A model generated the notes under the pieces. It made no database searches. It worked only from the letters and a program-made list of their open reading frames with translations, and was not told the origin of the DNA. This document shows, piece after piece, positions 33,162-40,688 of a stretch of DNA of 64,000 nucleotides (position 1 is the stretch's first letter; every line of letters begins with the position of its first letter). A program made the translations under genes and the position numbers. The stretch spans positions 1 through 64,000 of the forward strand of contig QZFT01000043.1 in NCBI GenBank assembly GCA_003600225.1, read 5' to 3'. The stretch is from Pseudonocardiaceae bacterium YIM PH 21723 (GTDB taxonomy: Bacteria; Actinomycetota; Actinomycetes; Mycobacteriales; Pseudonocardiaceae).

Positions 33162-33782
33162 ATGAAGGCAGCATTCGTTCTGTACGAAGGTATGACGGCG
33201 CTCGATCTGATCGGGCCTTATCAGGTGCTGGCGACGCACCCGGACATTCGGCAGCACTTCGTGGCGGAGAAGGCCGGCCCGGTGCGCTCCGATTCCGGGC
33301 TGACCATCGTGGCGGACACCGCCTTCGGTGATCTGCCGGACCCGGACCTGGTGGTGGTGCCCGGCGGCGGGGGCTGGCGCGAGGCCCTGGAGATGACCGC
33401 GCTCACCGACTGGCTGGCCGCGGTGTACCCGGGGGTGCAGCGGATGACCTCGGTGTGCAGCGGGTCGACGCTGCTGGCGAAGGCGGGCCTCCTCGACGGG
33501 CGCCCGGCGACCACGCACTGGGCGATCCGGCCGGTGCTGGAGAAGCTGGGCGCGGTGGTCAGCGAGGAGCGGGTGGTGATCGACGGGAACGTGATCACCG
33601 GCGCGGGGGTGTCCGCCGGGATCGACATGGGGCTCACCCTCGCCGCGCAGCTGTGGGGCGAGCGGTTCGCGCAGCGGGCCCAGCTGGGCCTGGAGTACGA
33701 CCCGCAGCCGCCGTTCGACGCGGGTTCGCCGGACAAGGCGCCGCAGGACATCGTGGACGAGCTGCGGGCCATGATCGGGTAA
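33162..33782 (+). CDS. DJ-1/PfpI family protein
   Basis: 206 residues; the ATG at 33162 has GGGAG directly before it, better than ATG 33153. N-terminal MKAAFVLYEGMTALDLIGPYQVL, central VVVPGGGGW, nucleophile Cys in TSVCSGSTLLAKAGLLDGRPATTHW, and GNVITGAGVSAGIDMGL, matching the isonitrile-hydratase/AraC-N-terminal-like branch of the DJ-1 superfamily. Family members include isonitrile hydratases and glyoxalases; which activity applies cannot be decided here. A family II hairpin follows. Confidence 0.9.
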   Translation: MKAAFVLYEGMTALDLIGPYQVLATHPDIRQHFVAEKAGPVRSDSGLTIVADTAFGDLPDPDLVVVPGGGGWREALEMTALTDWLAAVYPGVQRMTSVCSGSTLLAKAGLLDGRPATTHWAIRPVLEKLGAVVSEERVVIDGNVITGAGVSAGIDMGLTLAAQLWGERFAQRAQLGLEYDPQPPFDAGSPDKAPQDIVDELRAMIG

Positions 33783-33791
33783 TGAGGGGAG

Positions 33792-33856
33792 CAATTTCCA
33801 TGGAATCTGCCCGGGCCCGGGGTGCTTATTGGGGTGGGCAGATTCCATGGAAATTG
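33792..33856. terminator. 21-bp perfect hairpin, TTTCCATGGAA type (family II)
   Basis: The arm at 33792-33812 (CAATTTCCATGGAATC...) is exactly complementary to 33836-33856, loop 23 bases. It sits between the DJ-1 gene and the DUF2277 gene on the same strand, ending 13 bases before the latter's ATG. Core TTTCCATGGAA recurs at 39168 and 43449. Confidence 0.7.
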
Positions 33857-33869
33857 TACGGTGGGGTTC

Positions 33870-34139
33870 ATGTGCCGGAACATCACCGCGTTGCGCGGCC
33901 TGGAACCCGCCGCGACCAACGAAGAGATCGAAGCAGCAGCGCTGCAGTTCGTGCGCAAGGTGAGCGGGGTGTCCTCGATCAGCGCCCGCACCCGCGGTCC
34001 CCTGGAGGCCGCCGCGGCCGAGATCGCCGCGATCACCCAGCGCCTGCTGGAGGAGTTGCCGCCGCGTAAGCAGCCGCCCGCCACCGTGCCGCCGTTGCGC
34101 CGCCCGGAGGTCCAGGCGCGCATCGCCGCACGCGGCTAG
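33870..34139 (+). CDS. DUF2277 family protein
   Basis: 89 residues from ATG 33870. Family signature at the start: MCRNITALRGLEPAATNEEIEAAALQFVRKVSG, including the conserved second-residue cysteine and the AALQ(F/Y)VRK block. DUF2277 proteins are small, helical and of unknown function, broadly present in actinobacteria. The longer upstream frame is rejected because it passes through the hairpin and loses the conserved MCRN start. Ends in CTAG shared with the convergent PAP2 gene. Confidence 0.9.
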   Translation: MCRNITALRGLEPAATNEEIEAAALQFVRKVSGVSSISARTRGPLEAAAAEIAAITQRLLEELPPRKQPPATVPPLRRPEVQARIAARG

Positions 34140-34813
34140 CCCTCGGCGGTCCAGGTCCCGGCGGCCCGCCGGGCGCTGCGCCATGCGCAACAGAGGGTGA
34201 TCCACGCGCCGGCCAGCAGCCAGCCGCCGACCACATCGGTCACCCAGTGCACGCCCAGGTACACCCGGGACGCACCGATGGCCAGCACGAACACCACCGC
34301 GAGCAGCGGGGTCAGCGCTCGCCACAGCGGGCTGCGCAGGTGACCCAGCGCGAGGATGACCAGCAGGGAGACGACCCCGGCCGCGCCCATCGCGTGCCCG
34401 GAGGGGAACGAGAAACTGTTCACGTCCACCAGCTGCCCGTCGGCCGACGGACGGTGCCGGGCGATGATCTCCTTGCACAGCACCACCAGCAGCCCGTTCC
34501 CGGCGCCCGCGCCGACCAGGAACAACGCCTCCCGGTTCTCGCCGCGCACGGACAGCAGGATCACCGCGGCGATCAGCACCAGGGTCATGAACCAGTTCTC
34601 GCCGAACAGGGTCACGCCGCGGACGAACCCGGTCAGCGGGCCGGAGCGGTGCTCCAATGCCCAGGTCCACACGGCGGAGTCGATGGCGAACGGTCCCGCC
34701 TCCGCGCGCACCGCCGCCGCGAGGCCCAGCCACAGCAGCAGGAGCACCACTCCGCCGACCAGCAGCATCCGGGTGCGTACCCGGGCCCTGACCCTGACGA
34801 GCGGTTCCGTCAT
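34136..34813 (-). CDS. PAP2-superfamily phosphatase
   Basis: 225 residues from ATG 34813 (AAGGAGG on the minus strand just upstream). Six membrane helices. The three phosphatase motifs are intact: KEIIARHRP, FPSGHA and SRVYLGVHWVTDV. Enzymes of this type dephosphorylate lipid phosphates such as undecaprenyl pyrophosphate, phosphatidic acid or PG-phosphate at the membrane; the substrate is not determinable. A much longer open frame upstream is antisense to the transporter gene and not real. Confidence 0.92.
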   Translation of the reverse strand: MTEPLVRVRARVRTRMLLVGGVVLLLLWLGLAAAVRAEAGPFAIDSAVWTWALEHRSGPLTGFVRGVTLFGENWFMTLVLIAAVILLSVRGENREALFLVGAGAGNGLLVVLCKEIIARHRPSADGQLVDVNSFSFPSGHAMGAAGVVSLLVILALGHLRSPLWRALTPLLAVVFVLAIGASRVYLGVHWVTDVVGGWLLAGAWITLCCAWRSARRAAGTWTAEG

Positions 34814-34996
34814 CTGCTGCCTCCTTGCAAAGTCGTGTCCTAAGCGACTGTAAGGAGTCTGCCGCCGCCCTTGAGAATCCGCCCGGCGGGCCGCACGGTG
34901 AGGCAGGTCACCATGTGGTGTGGTGTGCGGGGGAGTTCTTCGCGAGTCGAGGGGTCTCGCGAAGAACGCCTTCGGCACCGGAACAGGGGAGGAACC

Positions 34997-36295
34997 GTGG
35001 GGGCTGTCACGGCAGAGCGGCCGTCGGAGCACAGTGAGCGCCGGGTCATCGGCAACGTGCTGCGCGGCTCGATCGGCAACCTGATCGAGTGGTACGACTG
35101 GTACGCGTACACCGCGTTCACCATCTACTTCGCGAGTTCCTTCTTCCCGAAGAGCTCGGAGAACCTGCAGTGGCTGAACACCGCCGCGATCTTCGCGGTC
35201 GGTTTCTTCATGCGTCCCCTCGGCGGCTGGCTGCTCGGCTGGTACGCCGACCGCAACGGCCGCCGCGCCGCGCTCACCCTGTCGGTGACCATGATGGCCG
35301 GCGGCTCGCTGTTGATCACCCTGACGCCGGGTTACGCCACGATCGGCGTCGCGGCGCCGGTGCTGCTGGTCCTCGCCCGGCTGCTCCAGGGCCTGTCCGT
35401 GGGCGGCGAGTACGCCACCTCCGCCACCTACCTGTCCGAGGTGGCCACCCCCGGCAAGCGGGGCTTCTACTCCAGCTTCCAGTACGTCACGCTCACCGCC
35501 GGGCAGTTGCTGGCGCTCGGCCTGCAGATCGTGTTGCTGCAGATCCTGTCCAAGGAGCAGATGTACTCCTGGGGCTGGCGGATCGCCTTCGCCGTCGGCG
35601 CGCTCGGCGCGCTGGTGGTCATGTGGCTGCGCCGCACCATGGACGAGTCGGCCAGCTATAAGGCGCAGGAGAAGTCCGGCGACCGGGGCACCATCCGCGC
35701 GTTGCTGAAGCACCCGCGGGAGGTGGGCATCGTCGTCGGCCTGACCCTCGGCGGCACGCTGGCCTTCTACACCTACACCACGTACATGCAGAAGTTCATG
35801 GTCGGCACCAGCAAGATCGACGCGTCCACCGTCGCCTGGATCAACTTCCTGGCGCTGCTGGTCTTCGTCCTGCTGCAACCCATCGCCGGCCGGCTGTCCG
35901 ACCGGGTCGGCCGCCGCCCGCTGCTGCTGTTCTTCGGCATCGCGGGGACCGTGTGCACCGTGCCGCTGCTGACCGTGCTGGCCGGCACCCGCAACCCGTA
36001 CGCCGCGTTCTGCCTGATGGTGTTCGCGCTGATCATCGTCACCGGCTACACCTCGATCAACGCCATCGTGAAGGCCGAACTCTTTCCCACCAAGATCCGG
36101 GCGCTCGGCGTCGGCCTGCCCTACGCGCTGACCGTGGCGATCTTCGGTGGCACCGCCGAGTTCATCGCACTCGGGCTGAAGCAGATCGGCCTGGAGTCCC
36201 TGTTCTACTGGTACGTCTCCGGCTGCATTCTGATCTCCCTCGTCGTGTACTGGACAATGCGGGAGACCTCGGCGGAATCGACCCTGGAGACGTGA
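34997..36295 (+). CDS. MFS transporter, metabolite:H+ symporter (KgtP-like)
   Basis: 432 residues from GTG 34997 (AGGGGAGGA before it), the usual length of E. coli KgtP. Twelve membrane helices. Family motifs: GNLIEWYDWYAYTAF near the N-terminus, RPLGGWLLGWYADRNGRRAAL, GLSVGGEYATSATYLSE and GRLSDRVGRRPLL. MHS-family carriers take up organic acids such as 2-oxoglutarate, citrate or betaine with H+. First gene of an apparent operon with a response regulator, histidine kinase and TAXI lipoprotein. Confidence 0.9.
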   Translation: MGAVTAERPSEHSERRVIGNVLRGSIGNLIEWYDWYAYTAFTIYFASSFFPKSSENLQWLNTAAIFAVGFFMRPLGGWLLGWYADRNGRRAALTLSVTMMAGGSLLITLTPGYATIGVAAPVLLVLARLLQGLSVGGEYATSATYLSEVATPGKRGFYSSFQYVTLTAGQLLALGLQIVLLQILSKEQMYSWGWRIAFAVGALGALVVMWLRRTMDESASYKAQEKSGDRGTIRALLKHPREVGIVVGLTLGGTLAFYTYTTYMQKFMVGTSKIDASTVAWINFLALLVFVLLQPIAGRLSDRVGRRPLLLFFGIAGTVCTVPLLTVLAGTRNPYAAFCLMVFALIIVTGYTSINAIVKAELFPTKIRALGVGLPYALTVAIFGGTAEFIALGLKQIGLESLFYWYVSGCILISLVVYWTMRETSAESTLET

Positions 36296-36298
36296 CTC

Positions 36299-36955
36299 GT
36301 GAGGGTGTTGCTCGTCGAGGATGACGACGGCGTCGGCGACGCCCTCTCCGATGCCCTCGCCGCTCGCGGCCACCTGCCGACCAGGGTGGTGCGCGGCGCC
36401 GACGCCCTCACCCGGCACCACGACGCCGATCTGATCATCCTGGACATCGGGCTGCCGGACATCGACGGGCACGAGGTGCTGCGCAGGCTCCGCCGGGTCA
36501 CCGAGGTGCCGGTGCTGATCCTGACCGCGCACGGCGACGAGCGGTCCGTGGTGCGTGGCCTGCGGCAAGGCGCCGACGACTACCTGATCAAGCCCGTCCG
36601 GCTGAACGAGCTGCTGGCCAGGATGGACGTCGTCGTGCGGCGCACCGGCCGTCGCGTGCCGGAGAGCCGGATCGTCACGGTGCAGGACGTGGAGATCGAC
36701 CTGGACGCCCGCCGGGTCACCGTCGGCGGCACCGAGATCCCGCTGACCACCATGGAGTTCGACGTGCTGGCCGTGCTGGCCAGCCGGGTGGGCACCGCGG
36801 TCAGCAGGCAGCAGCTGATGGACGAGGTGTGGGGCGACGCGTACCTCGCCGTGTCCCGCGCGTTGGACGTTCACCTGACCGGGCTGCGTGGCAAGCTCGG
36901 CCGGCCCGGGCTGCTGGCCACCATCCGCGGCTTCGGCTACCGGCTCGGTGGCTGA
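36299..36955 (+). CDS. OmpR-family response regulator
   Basis: 218 residues, GTG start 3 bases after the transporter stop. Receiver: MRVLLVEDDDGVGD (acidic pair), LIILDIGLPDIDG (phospho-Asp near residue 46), LTAHG and LIKPV (Lys). C-terminal winged helix ends TIRGFGYRLGG. It shares one base with the next gene (TGATG). Partner of the downstream kinase; the likely target is the transporter operon. Confidence 0.94.
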   Translation: MRVLLVEDDDGVGDALSDALAARGHLPTRVVRGADALTRHHDADLIILDIGLPDIDGHEVLRRLRRVTEVPVLILTAHGDERSVVRGLRQGADDYLIKPVRLNELLARMDVVVRRTGRRVPESRIVTVQDVEIDLDARRVTVGGTEIPLTTMEFDVLAVLASRVGTAVSRQQLMDEVWGDAYLAVSRALDVHLTGLRGKLGRPGLLATIRGFGYRLGG

Positions 36956-38298
36956 TGCGCACCCGGCTGCTGATCGTCCTGCTCACCCTGTCCGCCTTGG
37001 CCGTCACCGGATTCGCCTGGCCACTGCTGACCAGCACCGCGAGCAGGCGCACCCAGGAACTGATCATCTCCCGCACCGCCGAGTTGGACCGGTTCGCCGC
37101 CATCACCGAACCCGAACAGCTCGCCGCCGAGGCCGACGCCTACCACCGCCTCTACGGGGAGGACCTCCTCGTCGTCGACGCCCGCCGCCGCCCGGTGGCC
37201 GAGGCGGGACTGAAGGCCGGTGACCCGGCGCTCGCCGGGCTGATCGACGGCGCGTTGCGCAACCAGCCCGGACCGGTGCCCGCCCGGCTCACCCCCTGGT
37301 CCACCCAGGAACTCATCCTGTCCAGGCCGATCGGCACCGGGACCCGGGTGGCGGGCGCCGTGGTGCTGCGCGCCTCGGTGACCGCGGCCGTCGCGGACAT
37401 CACCGTGTCCTGGCTGATCGTGCTGGCCGGCGCGGTACTGGCCGCGACCGCGTTCGTGCTGCTCGCGCTGGTCGTCTCCCGCTGGGTGCTGAAGCCCCTG
37501 GCCTCGCTGTCCGGCGGGGTGGGCGCGCTGACCGAGGGCCGGCGCGGCGCGCATGTCCCGGTCGTCGCCGGGCCCACCGAGCTGCGGGTGTTGGCCGCCG
37601 AGTTCAACCGGATGTCCGACGCGGTCGCGCTCGCCGAGGAGAACCAGCGCAGGCTCGTCGCCGACGCCTCGCACCAGCTGCGCAATCCGATGGCGGCGTT
37701 GCGGCTGCGCGTCGACTCGCTCGGCGACCAGGTCACCGAGGCCGGCCGGACCAGCTACCGGGGCTGCGTGTCCGAGGTGGAGCGGATGGAGTCCCTCCTC
37801 GACGGGCTGCTGTCCCTGGCGGCCGCCGACGATGCCGGTGCGCGGGAGGCCGACGGCGACTGCGACGCGGCGGCCGTGCTGCTGGACCGGTGCACCGCGT
37901 GGCAGGCCGCGGCCGAGCAGTCCGCGGTGCACCTGGTGCCGCCCGGCGATCAGCCGCCGGTCCTGGTGGCCATCCCGGAGCCGGAACTGGCCGAGGTCCT
38001 CGACGTGCTGCTGGACAACGCGATCAAGTACGCGGGCACCGGGGCCACCGTCGCCTCCCGGATCGCGCCGGACGGCAGCCTGGTGGTGACCGACACCGGT
38101 CCCGGGCTGAGCCGGGCCGACCGGGCGAGGGCCACCCGGCGGTTCTGGCGGGCGGCGACCGTGACCGGCCGGGGCACCGGGCTCGGCCTGGCCATCGCGC
38201 AGCGGTTGCTGACCGCCCGGGGCGGGCACCTGGAGCTGCGCGAACACCAGCCTCACGGTCTGGAAGTGCACCTCACCCTGCCGGTGGTGACGACATGA
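36955..38298 (+). CDS. Sensor histidine kinase
   Basis: 447 residues from ATG 36955. Helix at residues 5-25, extracytoplasmic sensor domain (about 26-145), second helix (about 147-172), HAMP linker (VLKPLASLSGGVGALTEGR), H-box VADASHQLRNPMAALRLRVD, N-box DVLLDNAIKYAG, G-boxes DTGPGLS and GRGTGLGLAIAQ. The H-box carries HQLRNP, as in many actinobacterial kinases. Overlaps the TAXI gene by 4 bases, suggesting that the lipoprotein feeds the sensor domain. Confidence 0.94.
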   Translation: MRTRLLIVLLTLSALAVTGFAWPLLTSTASRRTQELIISRTAELDRFAAITEPEQLAAEADAYHRLYGEDLLVVDARRRPVAEAGLKAGDPALAGLIDGALRNQPGPVPARLTPWSTQELILSRPIGTGTRVAGAVVLRASVTAAVADITVSWLIVLAGAVLAATAFVLLALVVSRWVLKPLASLSGGVGALTEGRRGAHVPVVAGPTELRVLAAEFNRMSDAVALAEENQRRLVADASHQLRNPMAALRLRVDSLGDQVTEAGRTSYRGCVSEVERMESLLDGLLSLAAADDAGAREADGDCDAAAVLLDRCTAWQAAAEQSAVHLVPPGDQPPVLVAIPEPELAEVLDVLLDNAIKYAGTGATVASRIAPDGSLVVTDTGPGLSRADRARATRRFWRAATVTGRGTGLGLAIAQRLLTARGGHLELREHQPHGLEVHLTLPVVTT

Positions 38299-39164
38299 TC
38301 GACCGTCGCCTGTTCCTGGCCGGGCTGGCCGGACTGCTCAGCGCGTGCACCGGATCCGGTGAGCCACCACGGATCCGGATCGCCGCCGGTGAGGACGGCG
38401 GGTTCTACCTGGCCTTCGCCCGGTTGCTGGCCCAGCAGCTGCCCGGCGGCACGGCGGTGTCCACCCAGGGCAGCGCCGACAACCTGGACCGGCTGCGTAC
38501 CGGGCAGGCGGAGGTGGCGCTCAGCCTCGCGGACACCGCGCAGGCCTGCGGCTTCCCGCTCCGCGCCCTGGGCCGGGTCTACGAGAACTACATGCAGCTC
38601 GTGGTCCGCGCCGACAGTCCACTGTGGAGCGTCGGCGAACTGTCCGGCCGCGCCGTGTCGCTGGGCGCCACCGGCTCCGGAGCGGCGTTGTTCGGCGAGC
38701 GGCTGCTCCGCGCCGCCGGGGTGACGCCCGATGCCCGGCACCTGCCCATCGCCACCGCCATCGCGGACCTGGGGGAGGGCCGGCTGGACGCGTTGCTGTG
38801 GTCCGGCGGGGTGCCGACCCCGGCGCTGGCCGAGCTCGACGCCCGCATCGGTATCCGGCTGCTGCCGCTGGAGGTCGGCCGGGCCTACGGCGCGGTCTAC
38901 GAGCCGGTTCAGGTACCCGAGGGCGCCTACCGGCAGGTCAGTGGAATCCGCACCGTCGGGGTGGCGAACCTGCTGGTCTGCGTGCCGGAACTGCCCGACG
39001 AGACCGCGTCGGCGGTGGCCGGCACCCTGGTCCGGCAGGCCGCCGCACTGGTTCCGCAGCAGGCCGTGGGCACCCAGTTCCTGGACGCCCGCTCACTGAT
39101 CACCACGGCGGGCATCCCGCTGCACCCCGGTGCGGCGGACGCCTACCGGCGACTCCACGGCTGA
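38295..39164 (+). CDS. TAXI-family solute-binding lipoprotein
   Basis: 289 residues. The leader MIDRRLFLAGLAGLLSAC ends in a lipobox (LSAC). The mature part has the TAXI (TRAP-associated extracytoplasmic immunogenic) pattern: IRIAAGEDGGFYLAFARLLA, STQGSADNLDRLRTGQAEVALSLAD, VSLGATGSGAALFGERLL. TAXI proteins normally deliver carboxylates or glutamate-like ligands to fused DctQM permeases, but none is present here. Its overlap with the kinase gene makes a ligand-sensing role more likely than transport. Confidence 0.88.
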   Translation: MIDRRLFLAGLAGLLSACTGSGEPPRIRIAAGEDGGFYLAFARLLAQQLPGGTAVSTQGSADNLDRLRTGQAEVALSLADTAQACGFPLRALGRVYENYMQLVVRADSPLWSVGELSGRAVSLGATGSGAALFGERLLRAAGVTPDARHLPIATAIADLGEGRLDALLWSGGVPTPALAELDARIGIRLLPLEVGRAYGAVYEPVQVPEGAYRQVSGIRTVGVANLLVCVPELPDETASAVAGTLVRQAAALVPQQAVGTQFLDARSLITTAGIPLHPGAADAYRRLHG

Positions 39165-39167
39165 GCG

Positions 39168-39221
39168 GAGCACTTTCCATGGAAAGTGCTCAAGAGGGAG
39201 CACTTTCTGCAGAAAGTGTTC
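39168..39221. terminator. Two tandem palindromes, family II
   Basis: GAGCACTTTCCATGGAAAGTGCTC-type perfect palindrome at 39168-39191 (24 bases, no loop; given here by key core CTTTCCATGGAAAG), followed at 39198-39221 by a near-copy with CTGCAG at the centre. They lie between the TAXI gene end and the end of the convergent P450 gene. A bidirectional termination role is likely. Confidence 0.65.
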
Positions 39222-39304
39222 AAGCACGTGCGGGGGCCTCGGCGAACTGGGGGATCGCACGGAGCGCCCCCGCACGGCATGTGGGGTACCGGAGTACCCG
39301 TGGA

Positions 39305-40501
39305 TCACCGTCCCAGGTGGACAGGAAGTTCGTAGACGCCCCGGGTGATCGGGCTGGGCCACCAGCGCAGCTCCTCGAAGGGCAGCGCCAGTTCCAGGCC
39401 GGGGAAGCGGCGCAGCAGCGAGGCGATGGCGATCTCCACCTCGATGCGGGCCAGCGACGCGCCGACGCAGTAGTGCGCGCCGCGGCCGAAGTGCAGGCCC
39501 GCCCGCTCCGGCCGGCCGGGGAGGTACTCGTCCGGCGAGGTGAACACCGCCGGGTCGCGGTTGGCCGACAGCAGGGAGACCAGCACCGTCTCACCGGGCT
39601 CGATCCGCTGCCCGCCCAGCTCCAGCGGCTCGACCGCGTACCGCCAGGTCGCGTTCTGCACCGGGCCGTCGAAGCGCAGGGCCTCCTCGACCACGGCGGA
39701 GATGGACAGGTCGCCACGGCACACCGCCGTCAGCAACTCCGGACGCCGAAGCAGGATCAGCGTGGTGTTGCCGATGGCGGCGACCGTGGTCTCCTGCCCG
39801 GCGACCAGCAGCAGGAACGCCATGCCGGTCAGTTCGTCGGCGGAGATCAGGCCCGCCGACTGGTGCTCGATCAATTCGCTGAGCAGGTCATCCCCCGGCG
39901 TGCGCCGCTTGGCGGCCACCAGGTCGGCGATGAACTCGTCCAGCCCGTCGGTGGCCACGCGCAGCTCGTCCTGGGCCAGCATCGAGGATGAGTCGATCAC
40001 CGCGGCGTGCTTGTGGAACTCGTCGATGTGCTCCTGGGGCGCGCCCAGCAGCTCGAAGATGATCCGGGTGGGCAGCGGGTACGCCAGATCGGCGATCAGC
40101 TCCGCCTCGCCCCGCCCGGCGATGGTCTCCAGGAGTTCGTCGGCCAGCTCCTGGGTCCGCGCCCGTAACCGTTCCACCCGGCGCGGGGAGAACGCGGAGG
40201 TCACCAGCTTGCGCACCCGGCCGTGGTCCGGCTGATCCTGGTTGATGATGTTGTGCACCAGCGAGGAGCGGTTGTCGAACGGCAGACCCAGCTTGGCCTG
40301 CTGGAACACCTCGTTCGCGCAGAACGGCGACTTGGCCAGCCGCGGATCGGTGAGCGCGGCGACGGCGTCGGCGTGCCTGGTGACGAACCAGGTCCACGCG
40401 CCCGCGGGCAGCTCCACTCGCTGGATGGGAACGTTGTCACGAAGCCACGCGAGGGCCGGATAGGGGTTCGCGTCGTACTCGGGACCGGCCAATTGCGGCA
40501 T
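39305..40501 (-). CDS. Cytochrome P450
   Basis: 398 residues from ATG 40501 (AGGAAAGG before it on the minus strand). I-helix AGQETT, K-helix ExxR in EEALRF, and the haem-binding loop FGRGAHYCVGASLAR with the axial Cys. It is a soluble class I bacterial P450, typically fed by ferredoxin and hydroxylating small molecules or antibiotics; no ferredoxin is directly adjacent. Divergent from a SARP-type activator 187 bases away, so it is a probable target of it. Confidence 0.95.
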   Translation of the reverse strand: MPQLAGPEYDANPYPALAWLRDNVPIQRVELPAGAWTWFVTRHADAVAALTDPRLAKSPFCANEVFQQAKLGLPFDNRSSLVHNIINQDQPDHGRVRKLVTSAFSPRRVERLRARTQELADELLETIAGRGEAELIADLAYPLPTRIIFELLGAPQEHIDEFHKHAAVIDSSSMLAQDELRVATDGLDEFIADLVAAKRRTPGDDLLSELIEHQSAGLISADELTGMAFLLLVAGQETTVAAIGNTTLILLRRPELLTAVCRGDLSISAVVEEALRFDGPVQNATWRYAVEPLELGGQRIEPGETVLVSLLSANRDPAVFTSPDEYLPGRPERAGLHFGRGAHYCVGASLARIEVEIAIASLLRRFPGLELALPFEELRWWPSPITRGVYELPVHLGR

Positions 40502-40634
40502 GGACAAACCTTTCCTCGGCTTCCCGACGCGGTGGCCGAGCCGATTACCCCCAGTCGAACCGGCTCGGCACCGCATCAGATCGGACGGCCCCCACCGGCC
40601 GATTCCCCCTCCACGACACAGTGTTGTGCACTGC

Positions 40635-40663
40635 TCTGTACGTCCTCTGGATATCGTCTGGAT
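40635..40663. promoter_or_regulatory. Three heptamer repeats at 11-bp period, candidate SARP binding site
   Basis: TCTGTAC (40635), TCTGGAT (40646) and TCTGGAT (40657) are heptamers with 4-base spacers, an 11-bp period. SARP regulators are known to bind direct heptamer repeats with exactly this spacing. The site lies in the divergent region between the P450 and the SARP gene, ending 25 bases before the SARP start. Confidence 0.55.
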
Positions 40664-40688
40664 GTCCTTCAGGGGTAGGTTCATAGCC

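Noticed and set aside
34814-36874. Long leftward open frame continuing from the PAP2 gene, antisense to the KgtP-like gene and response regulator
   Set aside because: High GC opens frames opposite real genes; the proposed protein is His/Gln/Gly/Arg-rich with no domain, and the PAP2 gene has its own ribosome site at 34813.
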